From Sphingomonadales bacterium (GTDB lineage: Bacteria; Pseudomonadota; Alphaproteobacteria; Sphingomonadales; Sphingomonadaceae), in contig SEFZ01000008.1 in the NCBI GenBank assembly GCA_004173185.1, positions 62,001-126,000 of the forward strand: a stretch of 64,000 nucleotides of DNA. The letters run 5' to 3'. This document shows, in pieces, positions 37,451-45,418 of this stretch. The position numbers and the translations under genes are program-made. The notes below the pieces were generated by a model that was given only the letters and a program-made list of their open reading frames with translations, ran no database searches and had not been told where the DNA came from. Within the stretch, counting starts at the first letter, position 1. Every line of letters starts with the position of its first letter.

Positions 37451-38647
37451 TCAAGCCGCCTGAGCGGTCGATTGCCGTGCGGTTTTGCACGCTGCCTCCA
37501 GCCTAGACACCGCTTCGGAGATTTCCTCCGATGTGATGAGCAGCGAGGGCAGCAGCCGCACGCAATTTTCCCCACCCCCGGCAATGAGCAGGCCGTGCTC
37601 GCGGGCAAGCGCCATGAACGCGCGATTGTTCGGCACCATCTTGAGACCGATCAGCAGCCCCTTGCCGCGCACCTCGGCGATGACCTCCGGGAAGCGCTCG
37701 CGCAGCGCTTCGAGCTTCTCGTTGAACTCGGCCGCTGCGGCGCGTGCGTTGGCCAGCGTCTCGTCCTTCGAAATCTCGTCAAACGCTACCGTCGCCACCG
37801 CCATTGCGAGCGGGTTACCACCGAACGTGGTGCCGTGGACGCCGGTGGTCATGCCGCGCGCCGCATCATTGGTGGCGAGGCACGCGGCGACCGGGAAGCC
37901 GCCGCCCAGCGCCTTGGCCAGCGCCATGATGTCAGGCTCCGCGCCCTCAAACCATTGATGTGCGAAGAGCTTGCCCGTGCGGCCCATTCCGCTCTGCACC
38001 TCGTCATGGATCAGGAGAACGCCATGCTCCCGCGTAAGCTGGCGCAGCCGCTGGAGCCACGCGCCCGAAAGCGCGCGCGCGCCGCCTTCGCCCTGCACCG
38101 GCTCGACGATCACCGCTGCCGTGGTCGGGCGCGCAATCGCCGCGGCCAGCGCAGCCTCGTCATCGATCGGAAGCTGGACATAGCCGGGAAGGCGCGGCCC
38201 GAAGCCATCGAGATAGGACGGGTTTCCGGACGCGTTGATCGCTGCATAAGTGCGGCCGTGGAACGAGCCGCTGAACCCGATGATGTCGATGCGCTCGGGC
38301 TGGCCGCCACCTGCGTGATACCGCCGGGCCGTCTTGAGCGCAGCCTCTACGGCCTCCGTGCCGGTATTGGCGAAGAACGCGACATCGGCGAAGCAGGATT
38401 CGGTCAGTCGGCGTGCCAGCGCTTCCTGGCCGGGGATGCCGAAGATGTTCGAGACGTGCCAGACCTTCTGGGCCTGTTCGATCAGCGCCGCGACGAGCTT
38501 GGGGTGGGCATGGCCGAGTGCGTTGGTTGCGATCCCGCCAACGCAATCGAGATAGCGGCGACCATTGTCATCGATAAGCCAGACGCCTTCGCCGGTCGCT
38601 ACCGAGATCGGAACCCGATTGTACAGGTTCATGAGTGGGTCAGTCAT
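37451..38647 (-). CDS. astC: Succinylornithine/acetylornithine aminotransferase
   Basis: The 398-residue PLP-dependent class III aminotransferase matches AstC/ArgD. The cofactor loop is FANTGTEAVEAALKTARRYH, the PLP-binding Asp lies in LLIHDEVQSGMGRTG, and the Schiff-base Lys in MALAKALGGGFPVAA. It transaminates N2-succinylornithine with 2-oxoglutarate. AGGAG stands 6 bases before the ATG. First gene of the ast operon, divergent from a LysR regulator. The ArgD biosynthetic role cannot be excluded by sequence; operon context favours AstC. Confidence 0.9.
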   Translation of the reverse strand: MTDPLMNLYNRVPISVATGEGVWLIDDNGRRYLDCVGGIATNALGHAHPKLVAALIEQAQKVWHVSNIFGIPGQEALARRLTESCFADVAFFANTGTEAVEAALKTARRYHAGGGQPERIDIIGFSGSFHGRTYAAINASGNPSYLDGFGPRLPGYVQLPIDDEAALAAAIARPTTAAVIVEPVQGEGGARALSGAWLQRLRQLTREHGVLLIHDEVQSGMGRTGKLFAHQWFEGAEPDIMALAKALGGGFPVAACLATNDAARGMTTGVHGTTFGGNPLAMAVATVAFDEISKDETLANARAAAAEFNEKLEALRERFPEVIAEVRGKGLLIGLKMVPNNRAFMALAREHGLLIAGGGENCVRLLPSLLITSEEISEAVSRLEAACKTARQSTAQAA

Positions 38648-38797
38648 GGTAACTCCTACATTACCGATCCGAATGCAGGTCGCTGAGCCGACTCTCCGAC
38701 CCGGACCGGTGCTTTTCGCCGGCAGTTAATATAACTATTGAGCCGCGCGGCGGCTGCGGGCAAACGCTAAGCCTTCATCTGTTGATGAGGAAATGGA

Positions 38798-39703
38798 ATG
38801 AAGGATCACGGTCGCCGCTTCTTGCCTCCCATCGGGGCGCTGGCGACTTTCGTCGCAGCTGCCCGGCTGGACAGCTTTTCGAAGGCAGGCGATGCGGTGG
38901 GGCTGACGCAGAGCGCGGTCAGCCGGCAGATCGCGCTGCTCGAAGACTGGCTTCAGCTCAAATTGTTCATCCGCAATGGCCGGCGCGTCGAATTGAGTGC
39001 GGAGGGCGAGGCGTATCTCAAGACCATCGGCCCGGCGCTCGACCGGATCCGCTCGGCCACCGCGGCGGCGCTGGAGCGGCGATCGGATCGCGAGCTTGCC
39101 ATCTCCACGCTGCCCAGTTTCGGCATGCGGTGGCTGGCACCGCGTCTGGTCCAGCTAACTGCGCGCCATCCGGAGATCGTCGTGAACTTCGCCGCGCGGT
39201 CCTTCCCGTTCGACTTTGCCGACGAGCAGTTCGATGCCGCGATCCATTTCGGGCTACAAGATTGGCCGAACGCCACGCACGATCTGCTTTTCCATGAGGA
39301 ATCGATCCCGGTCTGCTCGCCAGCACGATTGGCGGACAACCCGATCCACCGCGCGGAGGATGTGCTGAACTGGCCGTTATTGGTCCAATCCTCGCGGCGG
39401 GATGCGTGGGAGCAGTGGCTCGCCGTGGCCGGGGTGGCCGATCCGGCACCCGCGCCGACTGCGTCGTTCGAGCATTTCATGATGCTTGCCCAGGCCGCTG
39501 TTGCCGGGAGCGGGATTGCGCTGATCCCGAAATTCATGATCGGGCCTGAACTGGCCGAAGGAAAACTCGTCTCGCCTTTGCCCATCTCGATCAAGAGCGA
39601 TCACGCATATTATCTCGTCTATCCGGTCGATCGGCCGGTCTCGGCACCGCTGGCGCATTTCCGCGAATGGCTGCTCGCCGAGGCCCAGATGCAGTCCCTT
39701 TAG
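38798..39703 (+). CDS. LysR-family regulator (GcvA-like), likely controls ast operon
   Basis: The 301-residue LysR protein has the winged helix near residues 12-70 (DSFSKAGDAVGLTQSAVSRQIALLE) and a GcvA-like effector domain (ISTLPSFGMRWLAPRLVQLTARHPEI, AIHFGLQDWP). It is divergent from astC over 150 bases, the usual arrangement for a LysR regulator and its target, so control of arginine catabolism is inferred. GAGGAA stands about 7 bases before the ATG. Confidence 0.85.
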   Translation: MKDHGRRFLPPIGALATFVAAARLDSFSKAGDAVGLTQSAVSRQIALLEDWLQLKLFIRNGRRVELSAEGEAYLKTIGPALDRIRSATAAALERRSDRELAISTLPSFGMRWLAPRLVQLTARHPEIVVNFAARSFPFDFADEQFDAAIHFGLQDWPNATHDLLFHEESIPVCSPARLADNPIHRAEDVLNWPLLVQSSRRDAWEQWLAVAGVADPAPAPTASFEHFMMLAQAAVAGSGIALIPKFMIGPELAEGKLVSPLPISIKSDHAYYLVYPVDRPVSAPLAHFREWLLAEAQMQSL

Positions 39704-39717
39704 CGGCCTCCTCAAGG

Positions 39718-39892
39718 CGTATCGCGCAGTCGCCCCGGTGCCGATACCAGCTGGATCCTGCCGCCGATCGCTTCGGCCCGGCGCGCCTGATTGCCGAGGG
39801 CCGCGGCCTTCGGTAGCGGCGGCGTGATTGATCACGTTGGTGAAGGCCTCCTGCAGGATACGCAGCGACTGGCGCTGGTCGAGCCCTGCCAA
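39718..39892 (-). pseudogene. Decayed sensor histidine kinase fragment
   Basis: On the minus strand, LAGLDQRQSLRILQEAFTNV followed by INHA is the N-box of a NarX/DegS-type HATPase domain. After it the frame shifts, and GNQARRAEAIGGRIQLVSAP, the C-terminal part of the same domain, appears in another frame and ends at a stop. Roughly 40-50 intervening residues, including the G-boxes, are missing. No start or complete kinase is present. It lies just downstream of the LysR gene and is too degraded to function. Confidence 0.7.
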
Positions 39893-40337
39893 AGACGCGC
39901 CTAAAAGGCGGTGGCGACCAGTAAGGGAAGTGCCGGGCTAGCCGCCCCATTTCCGAACCGCATTCGCATTGTGAACGTTAACAAATTCCGCTGAATCGCC
40001 GCAGGAGCCCATAGCGGCGTGATGTGCGTTCGATGTCGGTTTTCCGCCGTTTCTAGCCAATACTTCTTGAAGTGAGCGTTCTCAAAGAGAGGCGCTGATG
40101 TGCGCGTGTGGCTAATTGGATCGATGCCGTTACAAGTCAATTTTAGCGCATAGAGCATCATTCCAAGATAAATCGCAGTATACGTCGTAAAAATTGACTC
40201 CAGCTAGACTTATAAGACATCTTGCACGTCTAGAGTTTACAAGGGCCATTGGTTGCGCCGAGCCCATGGCGCGTCATTTCGCAAGTGCAGCACAACAATA
40301 TTACAGCGGAAATGGTGAAATCAGTTTGGAAATGCTG

Positions 40338-40365
40338 TTGACAGCGTTGCCAGACATGGTAGCGT
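40338..40365 (+). promoter_or_regulatory. Putative sigma-70 promoter of TonB receptor operon
   Basis: A consensus -35 box TTGACA (40338-40343) is followed after 16 bases by a poor -10 candidate TAGCGT (40360-40365). The weak -10 and overlapping operator suggest a regulated promoter. The start codon is at 40436. Confidence 0.45.
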
Positions 40366-40370
40366 TACCA
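40357..40370. promoter_or_regulatory. LacI-family-type operator TGGTAGCGTTACCA
   Basis: The palindrome TGGTA-GCGT-TACCA has the central CG of LacI/PurR-family operators and resembles the TGGTAnCGnTACCA sites that precede carbohydrate TonB-receptor operons in Caulobacter, xanthomonads and sphingomonads (recalled, not searched). It overlaps the predicted -10 region, the position expected for repression. No LacI gene lies in the window. Confidence 0.6.
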
Positions 40371-40435
40371 TCGCCGCCTCAGAGCGGTTCGACAATATAA
40401 TCCGGCGATATGCGTCGTCGGGGAGGAGTGGGGCA

Positions 40436-43400
40436 ATGAAAGGCTATCGGCTGTCGCCGTCGCTTGTGCGTTCGGCATCTGCAATTGCACTTACGGCATG
40501 TTTTCTCGCACCGTCCGTCGCGTATGCGCAGGACCAGGCACCTGCGCAGGATGACGAGGAAATCGTCGTCACCGGCCTGCGCGCCAGCCTTGGCCGCCAA
40601 ATCGATATCAAGCGAAACTCGGCTGGCGTGGTCGATGCGATCTCCGCCGAAGACATCGGCAAATTCCCCGATACCAACCTCGCCGAGTCGCTTCAGCGCA
40701 TTCCCGGCGTGTCGATCAACCGCACCAATGGCGAAGGCTCGCTGGTCACGGTTCGCGGCTTCGGCCCCACCTATAACCTCGTCACGCTGAACGGCCGTCA
40801 ACTCGCCACGTCGAACGTCGCCGTTGTCGGCGGCGATCAGAATTCGGACGGTGCGCAGGGCACCAGCCGTTCGTTCGACTTCTCGAACCTCGCCTCGGAA
40901 GGCGTGCGCACGCTCGAGGTCTACAAGACCGGCCGCGCGGCCGTCCCCTCTGGCGGCATCGGCGCTACGATCAACGTCGTCACCCGGCGTCCGCTCGATG
41001 GTGCCGAGGGCTTTTCGGGCAGCATCGGCGCGAAGGCGGTGTATGACACCAGCGTTCAGGGCTGCCTCGATTGCGGTTCGAAAGTAACGCCGGAAGCATC
41101 GGGCGTGCTCAACTGGGCCGATCCTTCGGAGACGTTCGGTGTGTCGCTGTTCGGCAGCTATCAGAAGCGCAACTTTACTTCGATTGCCGCCACGTCGAAC
41201 GATTGGAATATCATTCCGTACAGCACGTTCCTGACCGGCGGTTTCGCGCGCTCGGGCGGTGCCTGCGCCGGCGCATCGCTGCCGACCTGCACGGTCGTGG
41301 TCAACGCGCCGTCCAGCCCGAACACGCTGGTCGCGATCCCCAATGACAGCCGCTATCATTATGCCGAGGGCACGCGTGAGCGCATCAACGGCCAGGCCGT
41401 GCTCCAGTTCAGGCCGATGGACGGGTTGACCTTTACCGCCGATGCGCTGTTTGCCCAGAATACTCAGAGCGAAGAGCGTTCGGATGTTTCGAACTGGTTC
41501 AGCCGTCCGTTCGACGAAGTCCGGTTCGACCAGAACCCGACGGTCGCCACCGCGGTATATCTCCACGAGACACTCGGCGGCACCAAGGACGAAGGCTTTG
41601 AGGCGCAGTCGCGTGCACAGCGCGGCCGGCTTCAGGATTACGGCCTGAACATGGAATATGAGCTGTCCGACACCTTCACCGCGAAGATCGACGGTCATTA
41701 CAGCAAGGCATCGAGCCGCCCGAATAACGCCAATGGCAAGAGCTCGACGCTGGTCGGCATGGGCGCCAATGTCGTGGCGGCGCATTCGGTCGATTATAGC
41801 GGCCTGATTCCGCAGCATGATATCACGCTTCCGGCGGGCCGTTCGCTGACCGTGAACGATGTCGGTTCGCAGGTCGGTCGCACCAACACGTCGAACCAGG
41901 ACCAGACGGTCAAGGAAATCCGCGGCGATTTCGGCTGGGAGCTGGGCGGCGGCAGCCGGTTCGATTTCGGCACAAACTATCGCTCGACCGACATGCGCCA
42001 GACCTTCGTCTCCACCCAGCAAACGCTGGGCGATTGGGGCATCGCAGCGCCGGGCGACGTGATCCAGCGCGTGCCGGGTGGGCTCACCCAGTTCTGCCTC
42101 GAGTGCAAGTTCGATGACTTCCAGCCCGGGCCCGATCCGGATTCCAAGATCGCGTTCCGCGGCAATGCCGGGAAGATCTATTCGGTGCTCTCGCCTTATT
42201 ATGCCGGCCTCGGCAAGCCGGTGGGCAACACCAACAACCAGAATAACCGCGTCCGTGAAAAGATCTGGTCCGTTTATGGTCAGGTGACCTGGAACGGCGA
42301 TCTGGGCACGATGCCCGCGCAGCTTGTCGCGGGCGTTCGCTACGAGAAAACGACGTCGCGCTCGACTTCGGTCAACGACACGCCGGGGGGGATCCGCTGG
42401 GTCTCGGATAACGACTTCACCGTCTATGGCCTGAACGGCACCAATCTGGTGACGATCGACGATACCGGGCGCTACGACAATATCCTGCCGTCGATGGATT
42501 TCCGCTTCGAGCCCGCCAAGAACCTCGTCGCGCGCGTATCGTATAGCAAGACGATCGCTCGGCCGAACTATGGCGATCTCTTCACCGCGACCACGGTGGG
42601 TGGACCTTCGCGGCCGACCTTCAACGGCGGCGTGCCGGGCGGCAATTCGGGCAACGCTCGCCTGAAGCCTTTGCTTTCGGACAATTTCGATGTGTCGCTG
42701 GAATGGTATTTCAAGCCGGACAGCTACATCTCGGTCGCGTTCTTCGATAAAAGGGTGAAGAACTTCATCGGTCGCGGCCAGACGACGACAACCGTGGGTG
42801 GCCTGCGTGATCCAAGCTCGGGCGCGGCGGGCTCACGTTCGGGCGCTGCACGCACTGCGCTGACCGGCCTCGGCATCGAAACCAGCGACGAAAATCTGTT
42901 CGTGATGACGTCGCTGATCGATACGACAGGCTCGGTTGCGGCGGCGACTGCGTCGTTCAACGCGAACTATGATGCGGTCAATCGCCGTCTGAATCCGGCC
43001 TATATCCAGACGATAAACAATAATTTCGACGTGACCGCCAATGGTCAGGATCCGCTCTATCAGTTCCTGGTGGCGCAACCGATCAACAACAAGGACGCCG
43101 AAATCTATGGCGTCGAACTGGCGGGCCAGTATTTCCTCGGCAACACAGGCTTCGGTGTCGCGGCGGCATATACGCTGGTGCGCGGCGATGTCGGGTTCAA
43201 CATTGGATCGAACCCGGCGCAGGATCAGTTCGCGTTGCTGGGGCTCAGCGACACGTTCAGTGCGACCTTGATGTACGAAAAGCACGGCCTCTCAGCCCGC
43301 GTGGCGTATAACTGGCGCGACAAATTCCTGTCGGGCATCAACCGTCAGGGCTCGCGCAATCCGGAGTTCACCTCCGCGTTCGGCCAGGTCGATGCCAGCA

Positions 43401-43555
43401 TCGGCTATGACGTCACGCCGAACATCACGGTAACGGTGGAAGGCATCAACCTGACCAAGGAAAATGTCCGCACCTATGCCCGCGACGAAAAGCAATTGTG
43501 GTTCGCGCAGGAACTCGATCGCCGCTTCCTTCTGGGCGCGCGCTTCAAGTTCTGA
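40436..43555 (+). CDS. Large TonB-dependent receptor (proteobacterial TIGR01782-type)
   Basis: The 1039-residue outer-membrane receptor has a signal peptide ending VAYAQ (~residue 31), a TonB box EEIVVTGLRASL and a plug with IPGVSINRTNGEGSLVTVRG and YNLVTLNGRQLA. The barrel ends RRFLLGARFKF with terminal Phe. The RTNGEGSLVTVRGFGPTYNLV stretch typifies the subfamily that clusters with SapC and halogenase-like genes and takes up oligosaccharides in several Caulobacterales and xanthomonads. GGGAGGAG precedes the ATG. The LacI-type operator upstream fits a sugar-responsive transporter. A terminator follows, so downstream genes may need read-through or a promoter of their own. Confidence 0.93.
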   Translation: MKGYRLSPSLVRSASAIALTACFLAPSVAYAQDQAPAQDDEEIVVTGLRASLGRQIDIKRNSAGVVDAISAEDIGKFPDTNLAESLQRIPGVSINRTNGEGSLVTVRGFGPTYNLVTLNGRQLATSNVAVVGGDQNSDGAQGTSRSFDFSNLASEGVRTLEVYKTGRAAVPSGGIGATINVVTRRPLDGAEGFSGSIGAKAVYDTSVQGCLDCGSKVTPEASGVLNWADPSETFGVSLFGSYQKRNFTSIAATSNDWNIIPYSTFLTGGFARSGGACAGASLPTCTVVVNAPSSPNTLVAIPNDSRYHYAEGTRERINGQAVLQFRPMDGLTFTADALFAQNTQSEERSDVSNWFSRPFDEVRFDQNPTVATAVYLHETLGGTKDEGFEAQSRAQRGRLQDYGLNMEYELSDTFTAKIDGHYSKASSRPNNANGKSSTLVGMGANVVAAHSVDYSGLIPQHDITLPAGRSLTVNDVGSQVGRTNTSNQDQTVKEIRGDFGWELGGGSRFDFGTNYRSTDMRQTFVSTQQTLGDWGIAAPGDVIQRVPGGLTQFCLECKFDDFQPGPDPDSKIAFRGNAGKIYSVLSPYYAGLGKPVGNTNNQNNRVREKIWSVYGQVTWNGDLGTMPAQLVAGVRYEKTTSRSTSVNDTPGGIRWVSDNDFTVYGLNGTNLVTIDDTGRYDNILPSMDFRFEPAKNLVARVSYSKTIARPNYGDLFTATTVGGPSRPTFNGGVPGGNSGNARLKPLLSDNFDVSLEWYFKPDSYISVAFFDKRVKNFIGRGQTTTTVGGLRDPSSGAAGSRSGAARTALTGLGIETSDENLFVMTSLIDTTGSVAAATASFNANYDAVNRRLNPAYIQTINNNFDVTANGQDPLYQFLVAQPINNKDAEIYGVELAGQYFLGNTGFGVAAAYTLVRGDVGFNIGSNPAQDQFALLGLSDTFSATLMYEKHGLSARVAYNWRDKFLSGINRQGSRNPEFTSAFGQVDASIGYDVTPNITVTVEGINLTKENVRTYARDEKQLWFAQELDRRFLLGARFKF

Positions 43556-43580
43556 GGCATGAAACGAATATAAGGGGGAG

Positions 43581-43607
43581 AAGGCCGCTGTTCGCAGCGG
43601 CCTTTTT
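43581..43607 (+). terminator. Rho-independent terminator after TonB receptor
   Basis: An 8-bp perfect stem GGCCGCTG/CAGCGGCC with a TTCG tetraloop (43583-43602) is followed directly by TTTTT (43603-43607). It is the best intrinsic terminator in the window and lies between the receptor and sapC-like gene. Confidence 0.88.
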
Positions 43608-43675
43608 CCATTTCAGGTTGAGCCGATCAACGGCATGTCCCAAGGTGCGGGACATTCGAATGCGGGCGGAATTGC

Positions 43676-44386
43676 ATGACCAATCGCGTATTGCTCGACA
43701 ATGTCGATCATCATGATCTTCGCGTCGCGGTGCGGCACGCCGCCGACTATGGCGACAGCGTCAATCAGATGCTGATTTTCCCGACCGAGTTCGAGGAAAT
43801 GCAGCGCGAATATCCGATCCTGTTCAATCGGGATGAGGCCGGTGGCTTGCAGCCGGTCGTCCTGCTCGGCTTTGAGCGCGACGAAAATCTGTTTCTGGAA
43901 GGGGAGGGGTGGGACGCGTTCCACGTTCCCGCGATCCAGCGGCGCGGGCCGTTCTCGATCGGGTTGCAGCGCGGCGATGACGGCGGAGATCCGCGGGTGA
44001 TGATCCACCTCGATCTCGATGATCCGCGCGTCGGCGATGCGGGCGAGGCGCTGTTCCTTCCGCATGGCGGCAATGCGCCATATCTCACCCATATCACCGA
44101 TACGCTGCGGACAATCTATCAGGGGCACGAAGCCGTCGCGCCGATGTTTGCGGCGTTCGATGCGGCGGGCTTGCTCCAGTCGATCGATCTTGAAATCGCG
44201 ATCAGCGACGCGCGCAAATACCGCTTCGCTGATTATTACACGATCGATCAGAAGCGGCTGGCGGAGCTCAGCGGCGACGAACTGGAGCGGCTAAACCGCG
44301 GCGGCTATCTGCGGCTGGCGATGCTGGCGGCGGCATCGCTCGGCAATGTCGCGCGGCTGGTCGAGCGCAAGCGGCGGCGTACATGA
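43676..44386 (+). CDS. SapC-family protein
   Basis: The 236-residue protein belongs to the SapC family, named after a Campylobacter surface-layer protein: ADYGDSVNQMLIFPTEFEEMQREYPILF, GFERDENLFL and FLPHGGNAPYLTHI are typical. No signal peptide is visible, so a cytoplasmic location is likely. Its biochemical role is unknown; in alphaproteobacteria and xanthomonads it recurs beside a TonB receptor, a cupin protein and a halogenase-like flavoprotein. It overlaps the next gene by four bases (ATGA at 44383-44386). Confidence 0.88.
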   Translation: MTNRVLLDNVDHHDLRVAVRHAADYGDSVNQMLIFPTEFEEMQREYPILFNRDEAGGLQPVVLLGFERDENLFLEGEGWDAFHVPAIQRRGPFSIGLQRGDDGGDPRVMIHLDLDDPRVGDAGEALFLPHGGNAPYLTHITDTLRTIYQGHEAVAPMFAAFDAAGLLQSIDLEIAISDARKYRFADYYTIDQKRLAELSGDELERLNRGGYLRLAMLAAASLGNVARLVERKRRRT

Positions 44387-45408
44387 CGATGGCAAGCGTC
44401 CCGGTAATCGAGGGCGTATCGGCGGACGCGATCCCCTATGCCGCGATGCTGGAGGATCAGCAGCCGGTGATCCTGCGCGGCGTGGTGCGCGATTGGCCGC
44501 TGGTGCGCGCGGGTCTCGAATCCGCTGCCTCGGCCATGGCGTATCTCAAGCGGTTCGAGGGCGAGCGGCCGGTCACCGTCTATGCCGGCGCGCCCGAGAT
44601 TGGCGGGCGCTTCTTCTACAATGAAGACGTGACGGCGATGAACTATCAGGCAGGCCGCGAGCCGCTCGGCGCCTTCCTCGATCGGATCGCGGCGCAGCGC
44701 GACGAGGACGGCGAACCCAGCTTTTATATGGGCTCGACCGATCTCGATCTCTTTCTCCCCGGCCTGCGCGGCGAGAACGATCTGGCACTGAACGATCCGA
44801 TGTTCGCCGCCAATTCCCCCATCGTCAGCATCTGGATCGGCAACCGTACGATCGCCAGCGCGCATTACGATATGTCGCACAATATCGCCTGCTGCGTGGC
44901 GGGCCGGCGGCGCTTCACCTTGTTTCCGCCCGCGCAGGTGGAGAATCTCTATCCTGGCCCGCTCGAGCCTACGCCGGGCGGGCAGGTGGTCAGCATGGTC
45001 GATTTCCGCGACCCCGATTTCGCGCGCTACCCCCGCTTCCGCGAAGCGCTGGAGGCCGCGCAGGTCGCCGAGCTCGAACCCGGCGATATGCTCTTCTATC
45101 CGGCGCTGTGGTGGCACCATGTCGAGGCGCTCGACGCCTTCAATGTCCTCATCAATTATTGGTGGAACACCACGCCCGCTTTCATGGACAATCCGCAGAA
45201 CGCCTTGCTCCACGCGATGCTGAGTCTTCGCGACCGGCCCGATGCCGAGAAGGCTGCGTGGCGCGATCTGTTCGATTATTATGTGTTCGGCCCGGCGGAT
45301 CGTCCGGCCGCGCATTTGCCGGAGGCAGCGCAGGGCAATCTCGCGCCGCTCGATGCGATCAAGGCGCGGCGGCTGCGCGGCAATCTGCTCAACCGCATGA
45401 ACCGCTGA
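44383..45408 (+). CDS. Cupin-8/JmjC-like putative Fe(II)/2-oxoglutarate oxygenase
   Basis: The 341-residue protein has the cupin_8 fold of FIH-like and JmjC-like hydroxylases: QQPVILRGVVRDWPLV at the N-terminus and the metal triad suggested by SAHYDMSHN (H-x-D) and the distal His in PALWWHHVEAL. The Arg/Lys needed for 2-oxoglutarate could be in CCVAGRRRFTLFPP. Such proteins hydroxylate proteins or small molecules; no substrate is known for this group. It is translationally coupled to the SapC gene and 10 bases before the halogenase-like gene, so the three probably act together. Confidence 0.85.
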   Translation: MTMASVPVIEGVSADAIPYAAMLEDQQPVILRGVVRDWPLVRAGLESAASAMAYLKRFEGERPVTVYAGAPEIGGRFFYNEDVTAMNYQAGREPLGAFLDRIAAQRDEDGEPSFYMGSTDLDLFLPGLRGENDLALNDPMFAANSPIVSIWIGNRTIASAHYDMSHNIACCVAGRRRFTLFPPAQVENLYPGPLEPTPGGQVVSMVDFRDPDFARYPRFREALEAAQVAELEPGDMLFYPALWWHHVEALDAFNVLINYWWNTTPAFMDNPQNALLHAMLSLRDRPDAEKAAWRDLFDYYVFGPADRPAAHLPEAAQGNLAPLDAIKARRLRGNLLNRMNR

Positions 45409-45418
45409 GGAGAGGGAA

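Larger units (their letters stand above)
39906..40435. other. 530-base AT-richer intergenic region before the TonB receptor
   Basis: No gene is supported. Small open frames here lack ribosome sites and recognisable motifs. The last 100 bases hold a promoter-like TTGACA and a LacI-type palindrome; the rest shows nothing identifiable. Confidence 0.6.

Noticed and set aside
40194..40400. 68-codon frame before the large receptor as a small gene
   Set aside because: No ribosome site and it crosses the promoter and operator.
40379..42022. 547-codon minus-strand frame opposite the large TonB receptor
   Set aside because: Shadow; Arg/Ala-rich composition with no motif.
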